Below are positions 1-7,824 of a DNA stretch of 13,039 nt, piece after piece. The notes beneath the pieces were generated by a model that saw only the letters and a program-made list of their open reading frames with translations, had not been told where the DNA came from and searched no databases. A program made the translations under genes and the position numbers. Origin of the DNA: Burkholderiales bacterium. GTDB lineage: Bacteria > Pseudomonadota > Gammaproteobacteria > Burkholderiales > Casimicrobiaceae. The stretch covers positions 1-13,039 of the forward strand of contig JANXNO010000560.1 of assembly GCA_025354075.1 (NCBI GenBank), in the 5' to 3' direction. The number at the start of each line of letters is the position of its first letter. Within the stretch, counting starts at the first letter, position 1.

Positions 1-578
1 CTGGCGTCGCTGCGACTTCGGTGAAAGAGCTGGTCGCGTTGGCAAAGGCAAAGAAAAATGCAATGTCTTACGCGTCTTCCGGCAACGGCTCGGCGCAACA
101 TCTCGCGGGCGCGATGTTCGAAAGTGCGGCAGGTGTAGACATGTTGCATGTGCCGTACAAGGGCGGTGCACCGGCGTTAAACGACGTGATTGGCGGGCAG
201 GTGCCAGTATTCTTCGGTAATCTCGCCTCGACATTGCAACACGTGCAGGCGGGCAAGTTAAAGCCACTCGCCGTGACGAGCGCGAAGCGCTCGGCCATTC
301 TCCCCAACGTTCCGACGATGGCGGAAGCAGGCGTGGCGGGCTACGAGGTTTACGAATGGAACGTGTTGCTCGCGCCCGCAAATACGCCTGAAACCGTTTT
401 AGCCAAACTCGCTACGGCGCTACAAAAAACGCTCGATTCTCCGGATGTGAAAGCACGCATCGCGCAACTAGGCGGCGAGATTCAAACGGCCAAACCAGAC
501 GCTGCGCAACTGTTCGTTCGCCAGCAAACAACACTGTGGGCCAAGCTCGTGAAAGACCGCAGCATCTCGCTCGATTAA
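1..578 (+). CDS. Bug/TctC-family periplasmic solute receptor, 5' end missing
   Basis: This is the C-terminal part (about 192 residues; reading frame begins at base 3) of a tripartite tricarboxylate transporter receptor, which binds a small carboxylate in the periplasm and presents it to a TctAB-type permease. The visible hallmarks are the SSGNGSAQHLAG stretch, the HVPYKGGAPALNDVIGGQV block that lines the ligand cleft in this family, and the LAVTSAKRS...LPNVPTMAEAG segment. The family is usually about 320 residues, so roughly 130, including the signal peptide and the first ligand loop, lie off the left edge. A second Bug gene follows after 23 bp, and the two align along their length, which suggests tandem duplication. 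No permease gene is in the window and the ligand cannot be read from sequence. Confidence 0.93.
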   Translation, partial: GVAATSVKELVALAKAKKNAMSYASSGNGSAQHLAGAMFESAAGVDMLHVPYKGGAPALNDVIGGQVPVFFGNLASTLQHVQAGKLKPLAVTSAKRSAILPNVPTMAEAGVAGYEVYEWNVLLAPANTPETVLAKLATALQKTLDSPDVKARIAQLGGEIQTAKPDAAQLFVRQQTTLWAKLVKDRSISLD

Positions 579-601
579 ATTTTTTGCTAAGGATATTTAT
601 C

Positions 602-1561
602 ATGATTCAGAAATTCGCAGCATTGGCCATCGCGAGCCTTGCACTCACTGCCAGCGCACAGCAATGGCCAACAAAACCTATCCGCTTTGTCGTTCCATTT
701 GCACCCGGTGGCACGAGCGAAATCGTTGCGCGCGCTGTGGCGCAGGAGTTGTCGACGACGCTCGGCCAGACCGTGTTCGTCGAGAACAAACCCGGCGGCG
801 CGGGTGTGATTGCGATGACAGAGGTATCGAAGGCCGAACCTGATGGCTACACCATCATCCTCGGGCATGTCGGTACGCTGGCCGTGAATCCCTACGCAAT
901 GCCGAAACATCCATACGATGTGAACAAGGAGTTCGCGCCCGTGATTTTGCTGGCCCGCGTGCCGAACGTGCTCGCGGTTTCGCCTGATGTGCCTGCAAAA
1001 ACGTTGAAGGAATTTGTAGCGCTGGCGAAGGCGAAGCCTGACACGCTGACTTATGGTTCTGCCGGCAACGGCTCGTCGGGGCATCTGGCGATGGAATACT
1101 TCATGGCGGAGAGTGGTATCAAAGCGATTCATGTTCCGTACAAAGGCACGGGCCCCATGTTGCAGGACATTCTGGGTGGCCGCGTACAGGCGACGTTTAC
1201 TGGCGCACCTGCGCTCATGGGGCAAATCAGTGCAGGTAAATTGCGCGCACTCGCGGTCGGCTCGCATGACCGCATGGCCTCCTTGCCGAACGTGCCAACG
1301 GTCGCTGAGAGCGGTTACAAGGACTTTGAAACCTCGCAGTGGTACGGAATTCTGGTGCCTGCAAAAACGCCGAAAGCCATCATCGACAAGTTGAACGCTG
1401 CTGCCAACAATGCGCTCAAAAGCAACGGCATCACCGCGAAATTTTCCAAGGATGATGCGCGCGCTGGCGGTGGTACGCCGGATCAGTTCGCCGCGTTCAT
1501 CAAGAAAGAACAGACGACGTGGAAGCGGATTATCGAGAAAACAGGACTCAAGATCGAGTAG
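602..1561 (+). CDS. Bug/TctC-family periplasmic solute receptor
   Basis: This is a complete 319-residue receptor of the tripartite tricarboxylate transporter family. The ATG at 602 is preferred because AAGGA at 589-593 sits 8 nt upstream and because the protein then begins with a clean signal peptide: MIQK, a hydrophobic run, and a likely cleavage after Ala19 (TASA|QQW). The frame is open further upstream, but that part overlaps the preceding gene and reads poorly. The mature protein opens with WPTKPIRFVVPFAPGG, the first ligand loop, and carries the SAGNGSSGHLA and HVPYKGTGPMLQDILGG blocks. At residue 40 there is Glu (GGTSEIVAR) where most family members have Asp, a position that usually contacts the ligand amine or carboxylate through water, so the ligand may differ. 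It lies 23 bp after another Bug gene and is probably co-transcribed with it. Confidence 0.95.
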   Translation: MIQKFAALAIASLALTASAQQWPTKPIRFVVPFAPGGTSEIVARAVAQELSTTLGQTVFVENKPGGAGVIAMTEVSKAEPDGYTIILGHVGTLAVNPYAMPKHPYDVNKEFAPVILLARVPNVLAVSPDVPAKTLKEFVALAKAKPDTLTYGSAGNGSSGHLAMEYFMAESGIKAIHVPYKGTGPMLQDILGGRVQATFTGAPALMGQISAGKLRALAVGSHDRMASLPNVPTVAESGYKDFETSQWYGILVPAKTPKAIIDKLNAAANNALKSNGITAKFSKDDARAGGGTPDQFAAFIKKEQTTWKRIIEKTGLKIE

Positions 1562-1571
1562 GTGATCAGGC

Positions 1572-2220
1572 GTGGAAGACCTGACGCAACAATCAGATTT
1601 TTTGGGATCGATCCGCCGCGTCGAAAGTGTTTTCGCATCCGCTGGATCACGCGCGGTTTGCGCGCGAGGTGGGTGCTGACGCGGCGGTGCTTGACTACGG
1701 GTGCGGGCGTGGGCGACTGTGAGGCGAGCTTGCGCAGCGCGGCTTTACGAACGTCACGGGCGTGGACTATTCGCCAGAAATGATTGAGGCGGCGAAGCGC
1801 GAGCATCCGAGATTGAATGTGTCGGTCGTGGACGGTTCGGTGTTGCCGTTTGCGGACGAAAGTTTCGACGCCGTGCTGCTGTTTGCGGTGCTCACCTGCA
1901 TTCCGTCAGACGCTGCGCAACGTGAATTGATTGCGCAAATTTCGCGCGTTCTCAAGCGTGGCGGGTTGCTTCTGATCAGCGACTATCCGCTTCAACCGGA
2001 TGCCCGCAATGTTGAGCGGTATGCGGCGTTTGCGCACGAGTTTCGCGGGCATGGGACGTTTCGTTTACCTAACGGTGGCGTCGTGCGTCACCATCGGCGC
2101 GAGTGGTTTACTGAGTTGCTCAACGGCTATTCGATTCGTGATGAGATCGATAGCGATGCCACGACGATGAATGGCAATCCGGCGCGTATCGTGCAGATTT
2201 GGGCGAGGCGTGAATCGTAA
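1572..2220 (+). pseudogene. class I SAM-dependent methyltransferase, frameshifted and interrupted by TGA
   Basis: The reading frame ending at 2220 encodes the middle and C-terminal part of a Methyltransf_11-type protein: VTGVDYSPEMIEAA (motif II acidic loop), LPFADESFDAVLL and a VLKRGGLLLISDYP strand. The same frame upstream encodes VLDYGCGRGRL, the glycine-rich SAM-binding motif I, but a TGA at 1720-1722 separates the two; the homologous position would be an ordinary residue (GRGRL-x-GELAQRGF). Further upstream the N-terminus (EDLTQQSDF) lies in another frame and joins to FWDRSAASKVFSHP only if one T of the T6 run at 1598-1603 is removed. Two independent lesions therefore split the gene. The start is taken as GTG at 1572, which has no strong ribosome site. 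A protein starting near 1762 would lack motif I and should not bind SAM. Sequencing error is the alternative for either lesion. Confidence 0.75.
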
Positions 2221-2223
2221 CGC

Positions 2224-3372
2224 TCAGCCGGTCATCGCATCGAGCAACGGTTGGCGGTGATCGTCGTAGGCGCCGCTGTACGGTAGGGCACGCCTAAATA
2301 ATTGCGGATCGTTAACGTTGAGCAGGGTGGCGTCGGAGAGCACGCGTCGCCATGATTTACCACCGACCTGCCCGGTGAACAGGCCGAGCATGTGGCGGGC
2401 TACATCGCGAACACGGGTCGGGTGCGACTGATTTTTTGTTGCAGCGATTTCGCGCTCGGTGTAGGCAAGCATCTGCTCGACGATATCTTCGCGCGACGGC
2501 AGCGGTGTGTTGAAGATTGCGCTTTGCGCTTGTGCGAGGACATAGCTGTCGTGATAAGCGGTGCGACCCAGCATGATGCCTTCGAATCGCGGCGGGCTTT
2601 GTTCTTGTATTAGCGGCGTGCCGTGGCCTGCTCCGCTCGTCGTGGATGGGTCGCGACAAGCCGCTCCTACAGGTGCGCTTAGTAGGTCGATGCATTGCGC
2701 GACGCTCGCGATGCCACCGTTCAACACGAATGTCAGCGCCGGAAAATCGCTTCGCAATCTTGCAACCACGTCGTAACGCAACGGCGGAATTTCGCGATTT
2801 GCTTTGGGGCTCAGCCCTTTGAGCACCGCGTTTCTGGCATGCACAATGAATACGTTGCAGCCGGCGTCGGCGACGGTGCCCACGAAGTCGCGAACGAAGT
2901 CGTAACGCTCGTTGTAGTCGAGGCCGATACGATGCTTGACGGTGACTGGAACATGCGACGGTACGGCGTCAACCATCGCTTTCACACAATCCGCGACCAG
3001 CGTCGGCTCAGCCATCAGGCACGCGCCAAACGCGCCGCGCTGTACGCGCTCGCTCGGGCAACCGCAATTGAGGTTGATCTCGTCGTAGCCCCAGTCCACG
3101 CCGATCTTCGCGGCGCGCGCGAGATCGTCGCGTTCGCTGCCACCAAGTTGTAGCGCGACCGGATGTTCGACCTCTGAGAAGCGCAGATGCCGACGGTGCT
3201 GCTCTTCACCCCCAAAAATCAGCGGGCCGGTGGTGACCATTTCGGTGTACAGGCGCGCGTTCGGCGCGAGCAGGCGAAACAGTACCCTGCAATGTCGGTC
3301 TGACCAATCCATCATGGGGGCGGTCGTAAGTCGCCACGGGCTGGGCGGGATAAGGGTCTGAGCGTCGGCCAT
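2224..3372 (-). CDS. dusA: tRNA-dihydrouridine(20/20a) synthase DusA, with in-frame insertion
   Basis: This FMN enzyme reduces uridine 20/20a in the tRNA D-loop using NADPH. Visible features, numbered from the ATG at 3372, are TTAPMMDWSDRHCR (16-29, FMN loop), EMVTTGPL, ALQLGG, the catalytic-cysteine motif NLNCGCPSERV (C105), VKHRIGLD (146-152), HARNAVLKGLSPKANREIP (178-196), which is characteristic of the DusA subfamily, NGGI and MLGRTAYH. The length is 382 residues against about 330-350 for the family. The excess is a 28-residue low-similarity stretch (234-261) between the NGGI helix and MLGR, described separately as a REP-like insertion. A TTG start at 3405 is possible but unsupported; the ATG has only a weak purine-rich site. 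Its stop lies 3 bp from the stop of the convergent methyltransferase pseudogene, with no room for a terminator. Confidence 0.95.
   Translation of the reverse strand: MADAQTLIPPSPWRLTTAPMMDWSDRHCRVLFRLLAPNARLYTEMVTTGPLIFGGEEQHRRHLRFSEVEHPVALQLGGSERDDLARAAKIGVDWGYDEINLNCGCPSERVQRGAFGACLMAEPTLVADCVKAMVDAVPSHVPVTVKHRIGLDYNERYDFVRDFVGTVADAGCNVFIVHARNAVLKGLSPKANREIPPLRYDVVARLRSDFPALTFVLNGGIASVAQCIDLLSAPVGAACRDPSTTSGAGHGTPLIQEQSPPRFEGIMLGRTAYHDSYVLAQAQSAIFNTPLPSREDIVEQMLAYTEREIAATKNQSHPTRVRDVARHMLGLFTGQVGGKSWRRVLSDATLLNVNDPQLFRRALPYSGAYDDHRQPLLDAMTG
2590..2673 (-). repeat. REP-like palindromic element inserted in frame in dusA
   Basis: On the minus strand this stretch begins with CCTGTAGGAGCGGCTTGTCG and continues CGACCC. 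From memory, GTAGGAGCGGCTT...GCGA is the head of REP elements common in Pseudomonas and Xanthomonadaceae. A hairpin can form with arms GCTTGTCGCG and CACGACGAGC around a 7-nt loop; 8 of 10 positions are Watson-Crick pairs, one is G:T and one is mismatched. The element is 84 bp, exactly 28 codons, has no stop in the dusA frame, and encodes a Pro/Gly/Thr/Ser-rich peptide with no counterpart in DusA proteins as I know them. The edges were set from where DusA family similarity stops and resumes (IDLLSA | RFEGIMLGR), so they may be off by a few bases. Confidence 0.68.
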
Positions 3373-3447
3373 TCCGTTATTTTCGCAGGATGCTTCCCGC
3401 GCCAAGATGCCGTGCCGGTGGGCGGCATTTTTGTACCCGATTCGTAA

Positions 3448-3564
3448 CAGCTATCAATGGAAACGCTTATCGAATCGGGGCTGAATGCGAGTTTCGCTGA
3501 TAGTCGATAATCCTATTAAAGGCGATTTCAGCCCATATGGAACAAGGCTTTCGGTAAAAAGCTG
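3448..3564. repeat. palindromic intergenic repeat, copy A
   Basis: This is a 117-bp imperfect palindrome in the divergent gap between dusA and the acyl-CoA dehydrogenase gene (3373-3680). The ends are CAGCTATC on the left and AAAAAGCTG on the right. TCGA at 3504-3507 lies at the centre. The inner stem pairs GGGCTGAA (3478-3485) with TTCAGCCC (3527-3534), and AGCCCA begins 22 nt after TCGA, as in copies B and C. The left half read inverted against the right half shares CAGCT, GAAA, GCTT and GGGCTGAA at matching offsets. A separate 9-bp inverted repeat, CCCGATTCG (3436-3444) and CGAATCGGG (3471-3479), overlaps the left edge. No target-site duplication is evident. I see no convincing promoter in the rest of the gap. 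Confidence 0.75.
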
Positions 3565-3680
3565 CTGTTTGCATCTTGCATCGCGGCGGCTGCGGATCCA
3601 CGCTGCCGTCGCGCGTGCAAAATCTTGTGTGTTCCACTGCATCACGACGGCATCACGCTCACACACTTTAGGAGGCTCGA

Positions 3681-4934
3681 ATGAATTTCACATTGTCCGA
3701 ACGGCAGGCATTTTGGCGCGCGCGTGTTGTCGCTTTTATGAACGAGCACGTTTACCCGGCGGTCCCAACGTACCACGCTCAGATGAAAGGCTTTGGCGAA
3801 AACCGGTGGCAGGTGGTGCCCATCGTTGAGACATTGAAGGCCAAAGCAACGGCTGCGGGGTTGTGGAATCTGTTCCTGCCGAAAGATTCGTTGCCAGAGG
3901 ACAGTCCGTATTGCGGCGCGGGGTTGACCAACCTCGAATACGCGGTGTGCGCGGAAGAAATGGGCAAGGTGGGCTTTGCGTCTGAGGTGTTCAATTGCTC
4001 TGCCCCCGACACCGGCAACATGGAAGTGTTGGCCCGCTACGGTAGCGCGGAGCACAAGGCCATGTGGTTGCAGCCTTTACTGGAAGGCAACATCCGCTCA
4101 GCGTTCCTGATGACCGAGCCCGACGTGGCGTCGTCTGACGCGACCAACATTCAAACCTCAATGCGTCGCGATGGCGACCATTACGTGATCAACGGTCGCA
4201 AATGGTGGTCGTCTGGCGTGGGCGATCCGCGTTGCAAGCTGGCCATTGTGATGGGCAAAACTGACCCTGATGCGCCGAGTCACGCGCAGCAGTCGCAGAT
4301 CTTGGTGGCGCTGGACACGCCGGGCATTGAGGTGGTGCGCATGCTGCCCGTGTTCGGGTTTGATGACGCGCCGCATGGCCATGCCGAGGTGGTGTTTCAC
4401 GACGTGCGGGTGCCCGTAGAAAACCTGCTGCTCGGCGAAGGTCGCGGCTTCGAGATTGCGCAGGGGCGGCTGGGGCCGGGACGCATTCATCACTGCATGC
4501 GCACGATCGGCAGTGCCGAATTGGCGCTTGAAAAAATGGTCAAACGCTTGCAATCGCGGGTTGCGTTTGGCAAGCGAATTTCTGAGCAATCGATTTGGGA
4601 CGAACGCGTTGCCGAAGCGCGCATCGATATTGAAATGACGCGCCTGTTGTGCCTGAAGGCGGCGGACATGATGGACAAAGTCGGCAACAAAATCGCGCGC
4701 CAGGAAATTGCCATGATCAAGGTGGCTGCGCCGCGCATGGCGCTGCGCATCATCGATAACGCAATTCAGGCGTTTGGCGCGGCGGGTGTGTCGACCGATG
4801 CCGGTCTGGCCAAGCAGTACGCCAGCATGCGCACCATGCGGCTGGCTGACGGGCCGGATGAGGTGCACAACCGCACCATTGCCCGCATGGAATACGGGCG
4901 ACACCGACCCGACGCTCATGCCGCTAACACGTAG
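3681..4934 (+). CDS. acyl-CoA dehydrogenase, ACAD10/11 (LvaC-like) subfamily
   Basis: This 417-residue FAD flavoprotein is cytoplasmic. In the ACAD10/11 and LvaC subfamily it acts on 4-phosphoacyl-CoA or related acyl-CoAs, feeding beta-oxidation. GGAGG at 3671-3675 sits 5 nt before the ATG. The domain order is the N-terminal helical domain (1-140), the beta domain with [10 protein letters not shown] (144-153) and [17 protein letters not shown] (170-186, a stretch I associate with ACAD11), and the C-terminal helical domain with [11 protein letters not shown] (363-373) and [12 protein letters not shown] (387-398). D390 aligns with the catalytic-base glutamate of medium-chain acyl-CoA dehydrogenase; the ADGPDEVH form is what I recall for this subfamily. 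Its tail overlaps by 11 bp the tail of the convergent SDR gene. A matching kinase gene lies 1.8 kb downstream on the same strand. Confidence 0.95.
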   Translation: MNFTLSERQAFWRARVVAFMNEHVYPAVPTYHAQMKGFGENRWQVVPIVETLKAKATAAGLWNLFLPKDSLPEDSPYCGAGLTNLEYAVCAEEMGKVGFASEVFNCSAPDTGNMEVLARYGSAEHKAMWLQPLLEGNIRSAFLMTEPDVASSDATNIQTSMRRDGDHYVINGRKWWSSGVGDPRCKLAIVMGKTDPDAPSHAQQSQILVALDTPGIEVVRMLPVFGFDDAPHGHAEVVFHDVRVPVENLLLGEGRGFEIAQGRLGPGRIHHCMRTIGSAELALEKMVKRLQSRVAFGKRISEQSIWDERVAEARIDIEMTRLLCLKAADMMDKVGNKIARQEIAMIKVAAPRMALRIIDNAIQAFGAAGVSTDAGLAKQYASMRTMRLADGPDEVHNRTIARMEYGRHRPDAHAANT

Positions 4935-5835
4935 CGGCTATCGCCTTCGCGACTTCGTTGCGCCCTTGCGCGCCGCCATTGTCGGGAACCATCTCATCCG
5001 CACGATCAGAAATCGCTGCGAATTGGGTCGCCACGCGCTCAGCCGCGTCGGGCCCGGTGCCCACATGCACGCCACCGGTGAGCGTGATGTACGCGCGCTC
5101 AAAGGTGCCCGCGCCGGCGCACAAAATCGCGCGCGTTGGTGCGTCGTCGGATACCAGATGCAGCAGCCCCGGCGTGACCGATTCCGGCGCAAGTTTGGCC
5201 AGTACGTCGGGGGCCATCAAGCCCTCAGTCATTCGCGTTGCGGCAGTCGGTGCGAGGCAATTCACATGGATGTTGTCTTTGGCGCCTTCGATGGACAGCG
5301 TTTGCATGAGGCCGACCAGCGCCATTTTGGCGGCACCATAATTGGCTTGGCCGAAGTTGCCGTACAAACCGGAGGACGACGTTGTCATCACGATGCGTCC
5401 ATACTTTTGCGCGCGCATGATGTCCCACACAGCCTTAGTGCAAATGGCAGCACCCATCAAATGCACATCAATCACCAAACGGAAGTCATTCAACGCCATC
5501 TTTCCGAAACTTTTGTCGCGCAAAATCCCCGCGTTGTTCACCAGTATGTCGATCCGGCCCCACGCGTCCATTGCCTCGCGAATCATCAAGGCAACGGCCA
5601 CCTCGTCGGTCACCGATGCGTGATTGGCGATAGCCGTTCCACCTGCAGCACGAATTTCGTTGGTCACCACATCGGCAGCAGACAGCGCCGCGCCGTCATC
5701 ACCCGGCGCAGCTCGACCAAAGTCGTTGACGACCACCTTCGCCCCACGTGCGGCCAGCGCCAGTGCGTGCTGTCGACCGAGTCCGCCGCCTGCGCCCGTC
5801 ACAATGGCCACTTTGCCGTCAAAACGAATATTCAT
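4924..5835 (-). CDS. SDR-family (3R)-hydroxyacyl-CoA dehydrogenase-like (HSD17B4 type)
   Basis: This 303-residue short-chain dehydrogenase resembles the N-terminal domain of peroxisomal multifunctional enzyme 2 (HSD17B4), which oxidises (3R)-hydroxyacyl-CoA with NAD. Visible are [20 protein letters not shown] (TGxxxGxG at 13-20), VVVNDFG with Asp38, which favours NAD over [12 protein letters not shown] (100-107), and the catalytic Ser153, Tyr166 and Lys170 (YGAAK). After the Rossmann fold, about 60 residues replace the peroxisomal protein's hydratase domains, as usual for bacterial stand-alone versions. The ATG at 5835 begins MNIRFDGK, the family's normal N-terminus; the frame is open upstream to 5922 but that extension looks non-coding. 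It is transcribed divergently from the next SDR across 135 bp. The exact substrate is inferred from family and neighbours only. Confidence 0.93.
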   Translation of the reverse strand: MNIRFDGKVAIVTGAGGGLGRQHALALAARGAKVVVNDFGRAAPGDDGAALSAADVVTNEIRAAGGTAIANHASVTDEVAVALMIREAMDAWGRIDILVNNAGILRDKSFGKMALNDFRLVIDVHLMGAAICTKAVWDIMRAQKYGRIVMTTSSSGLYGNFGQANYGAAKMALVGLMQTLSIEGAKDNIHVNCLAPTAATRMTEGLMAPDVLAKLAPESVTPGLLHLVSDDAPTRAILCAGAGTFERAYITLTGGVHVGTGPDAAERVATQFAAISDRADEMVPDNGGAQGRNEVAKAIAATC

Positions 5836-5970
5836 TGCGTGTACTTTCAAGAAGTGCGGGGCAGTCGCGCTCGCACGGTTACGATTTGCTGATTCATACC
5901 AGCACCCCCCCGATTTACTCAACTGAGCGCACGGCCAACCGCTGAGCGCGCCAAAAAAAGGAGCATCCGC

Positions 5971-6735
5971 ATGTCGCTGTTTTCATTGACTGGAAAGGTC
6001 GCCATCGTCACTGGTTCGTCACGCGGCATTGGCAAGGCCATCGCCGAGCGCATGGCTGAGCAGGGTGCAAAAGTAGTGATCTCGTCGCGCAAGGCGGATG
6101 CCTGCGCCTTGGTCTGCGATGCGATCAACACCAGGTACGGTGCGGGCAGCGCGATTTCGATTCCGGCCAATATTTCGTCGAAGGCTGAGCTTAAGCATTT
6201 GGTGGATGAAACCACCGCTCGATGGGGTAAGGTGGACATCCTCGTGTGCAACGCGGCGAGCAATCCGTACTACGGCCCGCTGGCTGGCATTGGCGACGAT
6301 CAGTTCCGCAAAATTCTCGAAAACAACGTCATTGCCAATCACTGGTTGATCAGTTTTGCTGTGCCGCAAATGATTGCGCACAAAGACGGCGCGATCATCA
6401 TTGTGTCGTCCATCGGCGGACTGCGCGGCTCCTCAGTGATTGGTGCTTACAACATCTCCAAAGCTGCCGACTTTCAGCTGGCGCGCAATCTCGCCGTCGA
6501 ATACGGGCCGCACAATGTTCGCGTGAACTGCATCGCGCCAGGGTTGATCAAAACCGACTTCGCAAAAGCGTTGTGGGAAGATCCGGTGATGCTGAAAGAG
6601 CGTACCGCCACCACGCCGCTGCGACGCATTGGCGAACCCGATGAAATTGCAGGTGCGGCGATTTTTCTCGCCTCGCAAGCGGGCTCGTTTGTGACGGGAC
6701 AGGCCATCGTCGTCGACGGTGGTGTCACCATCTGA
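5971..6735 (+). CDS. SDR-family oxidoreductase (classical, NADP-type)
   Basis: This 254-residue classical short-chain dehydrogenase has AAGGAG at 5958-5963, 7 nt before the ATG. Visible are TGSSRGIG (14-21, nucleotide binding), SSRK with Arg40, which suggests NADP(H), CNAAS (93-97) in place of the usual NNAG, catalytic Ser147, Tyr160 and Lys164 (YNISK), the CIAPGLIKTDF loop, and the C-terminal GQAIVVDGG. The kinase gene follows after 9 bp, so the two are surely co-transcribed. The levulinate pathway of Pseudomonas also pairs an SDR (LvaD) with the kinase and acyl-CoA dehydrogenase, so a role in oxidising a hydroxyacyl-CoA intermediate is likely. The alternative is reduction of a keto group on the incoming substrate; sequence alone cannot decide the direction. 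Confidence 0.94.
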   Translation: MSLFSLTGKVAIVTGSSRGIGKAIAERMAEQGAKVVISSRKADACALVCDAINTRYGAGSAISIPANISSKAELKHLVDETTARWGKVDILVCNAASNPYYGPLAGIGDDQFRKILENNVIANHWLISFAVPQMIAHKDGAIIIVSSIGGLRGSSVIGAYNISKAADFQLARNLAVEYGPHNVRVNCIAPGLIKTDFAKALWEDPVMLKERTATTPLRRIGEPDEIAGAAIFLASQAGSFVTGQAIVVDGGVTI

Positions 6736-6744
6736 GCGCCACCC

Positions 6745-7824
6745 ATGACTGACTTTAGCCAGTTTTCCGGAACGCGTCCCGTCGCGACAGAGCACGCCTT
6801 TGATCGCGCGGCGCTGGCAACGTTTATGCGCAATCATGTCGATGGTTTTTCGGGTGAGCTTGCAGTGGAGCAGTTCAAGGGCGGGCAATCCAATCCGACC
6901 TTTCGCCTGAGCGCAGGCGGCAAGCGCTACGTGCTGCGTCGTAAACCCCCGGGCGTGCTGTTGCCGTCTGCGCACGCGGTGGATCGCGAGTTTCGCGTCA
7001 TCAGCGCGTTGGCAACGACCGATGTGCCAGTCGCGCATGCCTATGCCTTGTGCGAGGACAGCAGTGTGATTGGCACCGCGTTCTACATCATGGATTGTGT
7101 GGAAGGCCGCATTCTGTGGGATCCAGCGTTGCCCGATATGACGCGGATTGAGCGCACAGCGCACTACGATGAAATGAACCGCGTCATTGCGCAGTTGCAT
7201 CGTGTCGATCCGGTGGCCATCGGGCTTGCGGATTACGGCAGACCGGGCAGCTACATCGAACGTCAGGTGGGACGTTGGACCCGGCAGTACCGCGCGGCTG
7301 AGACGGAGACGATAGACGCCGCCAATCAACTTATCCAGTGGCTGCCCAAACACATCCCCGCCGGGGATGAAACGCGCATCGTGCATGGCGATTTTCGCAT
7401 CGATAACGTGATTTTTGATGCGCAAGAGGCGCGCATTCTGGCGGTGCTCGACTGGGAGCTTTCAACGCTCGGCCATCCGTTGGTTGACTTCGCCTATCAC
7501 TGCATGGTGTGGCGCATGTTGAACAGCAACGGATCACGCGGACTGGCGGGGATCGATGTCGCAGCGCTGGGCATTCCCCCGGAATCCACTTACCTGCAAC
7601 GCTACCTTCAGCGCACGGGTCGCGGTGACGCGAGCAGCGTAAGCGACTCAGACTGGAACTACTACCTGGTGTTCAATATGTTTCGCCTGGTCGGCATACT
7701 TCAGGGCATTATGGCTCGGGCTCTTCAGGGCAATGCGTCGAGCGAACGCGCGCTGGAGGCAGGTCGACGGGCACGTCCGCTGGCCGAGCAGGCGTGGGCC
7801 CTGGCGCAAACTGTCAAACGCTAA
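6745..7824 (+). CDS. phosphotransferase family protein, ACAD10/11 kinase-domain (LvaA-like)
   Basis: This 359-residue protein has the aminoglycoside-phosphotransferase/choline-kinase fold. Visible are FKGGQSNPTFRL (44-55, nucleotide loop), YVLRRKPPG (62-70, which resembles the N-terminal domain of ACAD10/ACAD11), IVHGDFRIDNVIF (212-224, Brenner-type catalytic loop with Asp216 and Asn221) and VLDWELSTLG (235-243, Mg-binding Asp236). It is not expected to be a drug-resistance enzyme: family members of this type phosphorylate the 4-hydroxyl of hydroxyacyl-CoAs, allowing the partner acyl-CoA dehydrogenase to eliminate phosphate. It starts 9 bp after the SDR stop with no strong ribosome site, so it probably depends on translational coupling. 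The Bug receptor gene begins 108 bp downstream. The substrate assignment rests on family knowledge and the nearby dehydrogenase. Confidence 0.94.
   Translation: MTDFSQFSGTRPVATEHAFDRAALATFMRNHVDGFSGELAVEQFKGGQSNPTFRLSAGGKRYVLRRKPPGVLLPSAHAVDREFRVISALATTDVPVAHAYALCEDSSVIGTAFYIMDCVEGRILWDPALPDMTRIERTAHYDEMNRVIAQLHRVDPVAIGLADYGRPGSYIERQVGRWTRQYRAAETETIDAANQLIQWLPKHIPAGDETRIVHGDFRIDNVIFDAQEARILAVLDWELSTLGHPLVDFAYHCMVWRMLNSNGSRGLAGIDVAALGIPPESTYLQRYLQRTGRGDASSVSDSDWNYYLVFNMFRLVGILQGIMARALQGNASSERALEAGRRARPLAEQAWALAQTVKR

Noticed and set aside
587..1267. 226-codon minus-strand open frame over the second Bug gene
   Set aside because: Composition is dominated by Arg, His and Cys, it is antisense to a clear gene, and it has no start signal.
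3448..3564. The palindromic repeats as integron attC sites
   Set aside because: They have roughly the right length and symmetry, but the RYYYAAC and GTTRRRY core sites are absent at the ends and no integrase or cassette array is present.
4774..5892. 372-codon plus-strand open frame over the SDR gene
   Set aside because: It lies antisense to a clear SDR gene, is rich in His, Arg and Cys without any recognisable motif, and has no ribosome site; it is a high-GC shadow frame.
6433..7425. 330-codon minus-strand open frame over the SDR and kinase genes
   Set aside because: It is antisense to two well-supported genes, spans their boundary and shows no family motif.
6745..7824. Aminoglycoside resistance gene
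   Set aside because: The fold and HGD.R.DN motif are shared, but the YVLRRKPPG segment and the acyl-CoA dehydrogenase neighbourhood point to the ACAD10/11 kinase group.
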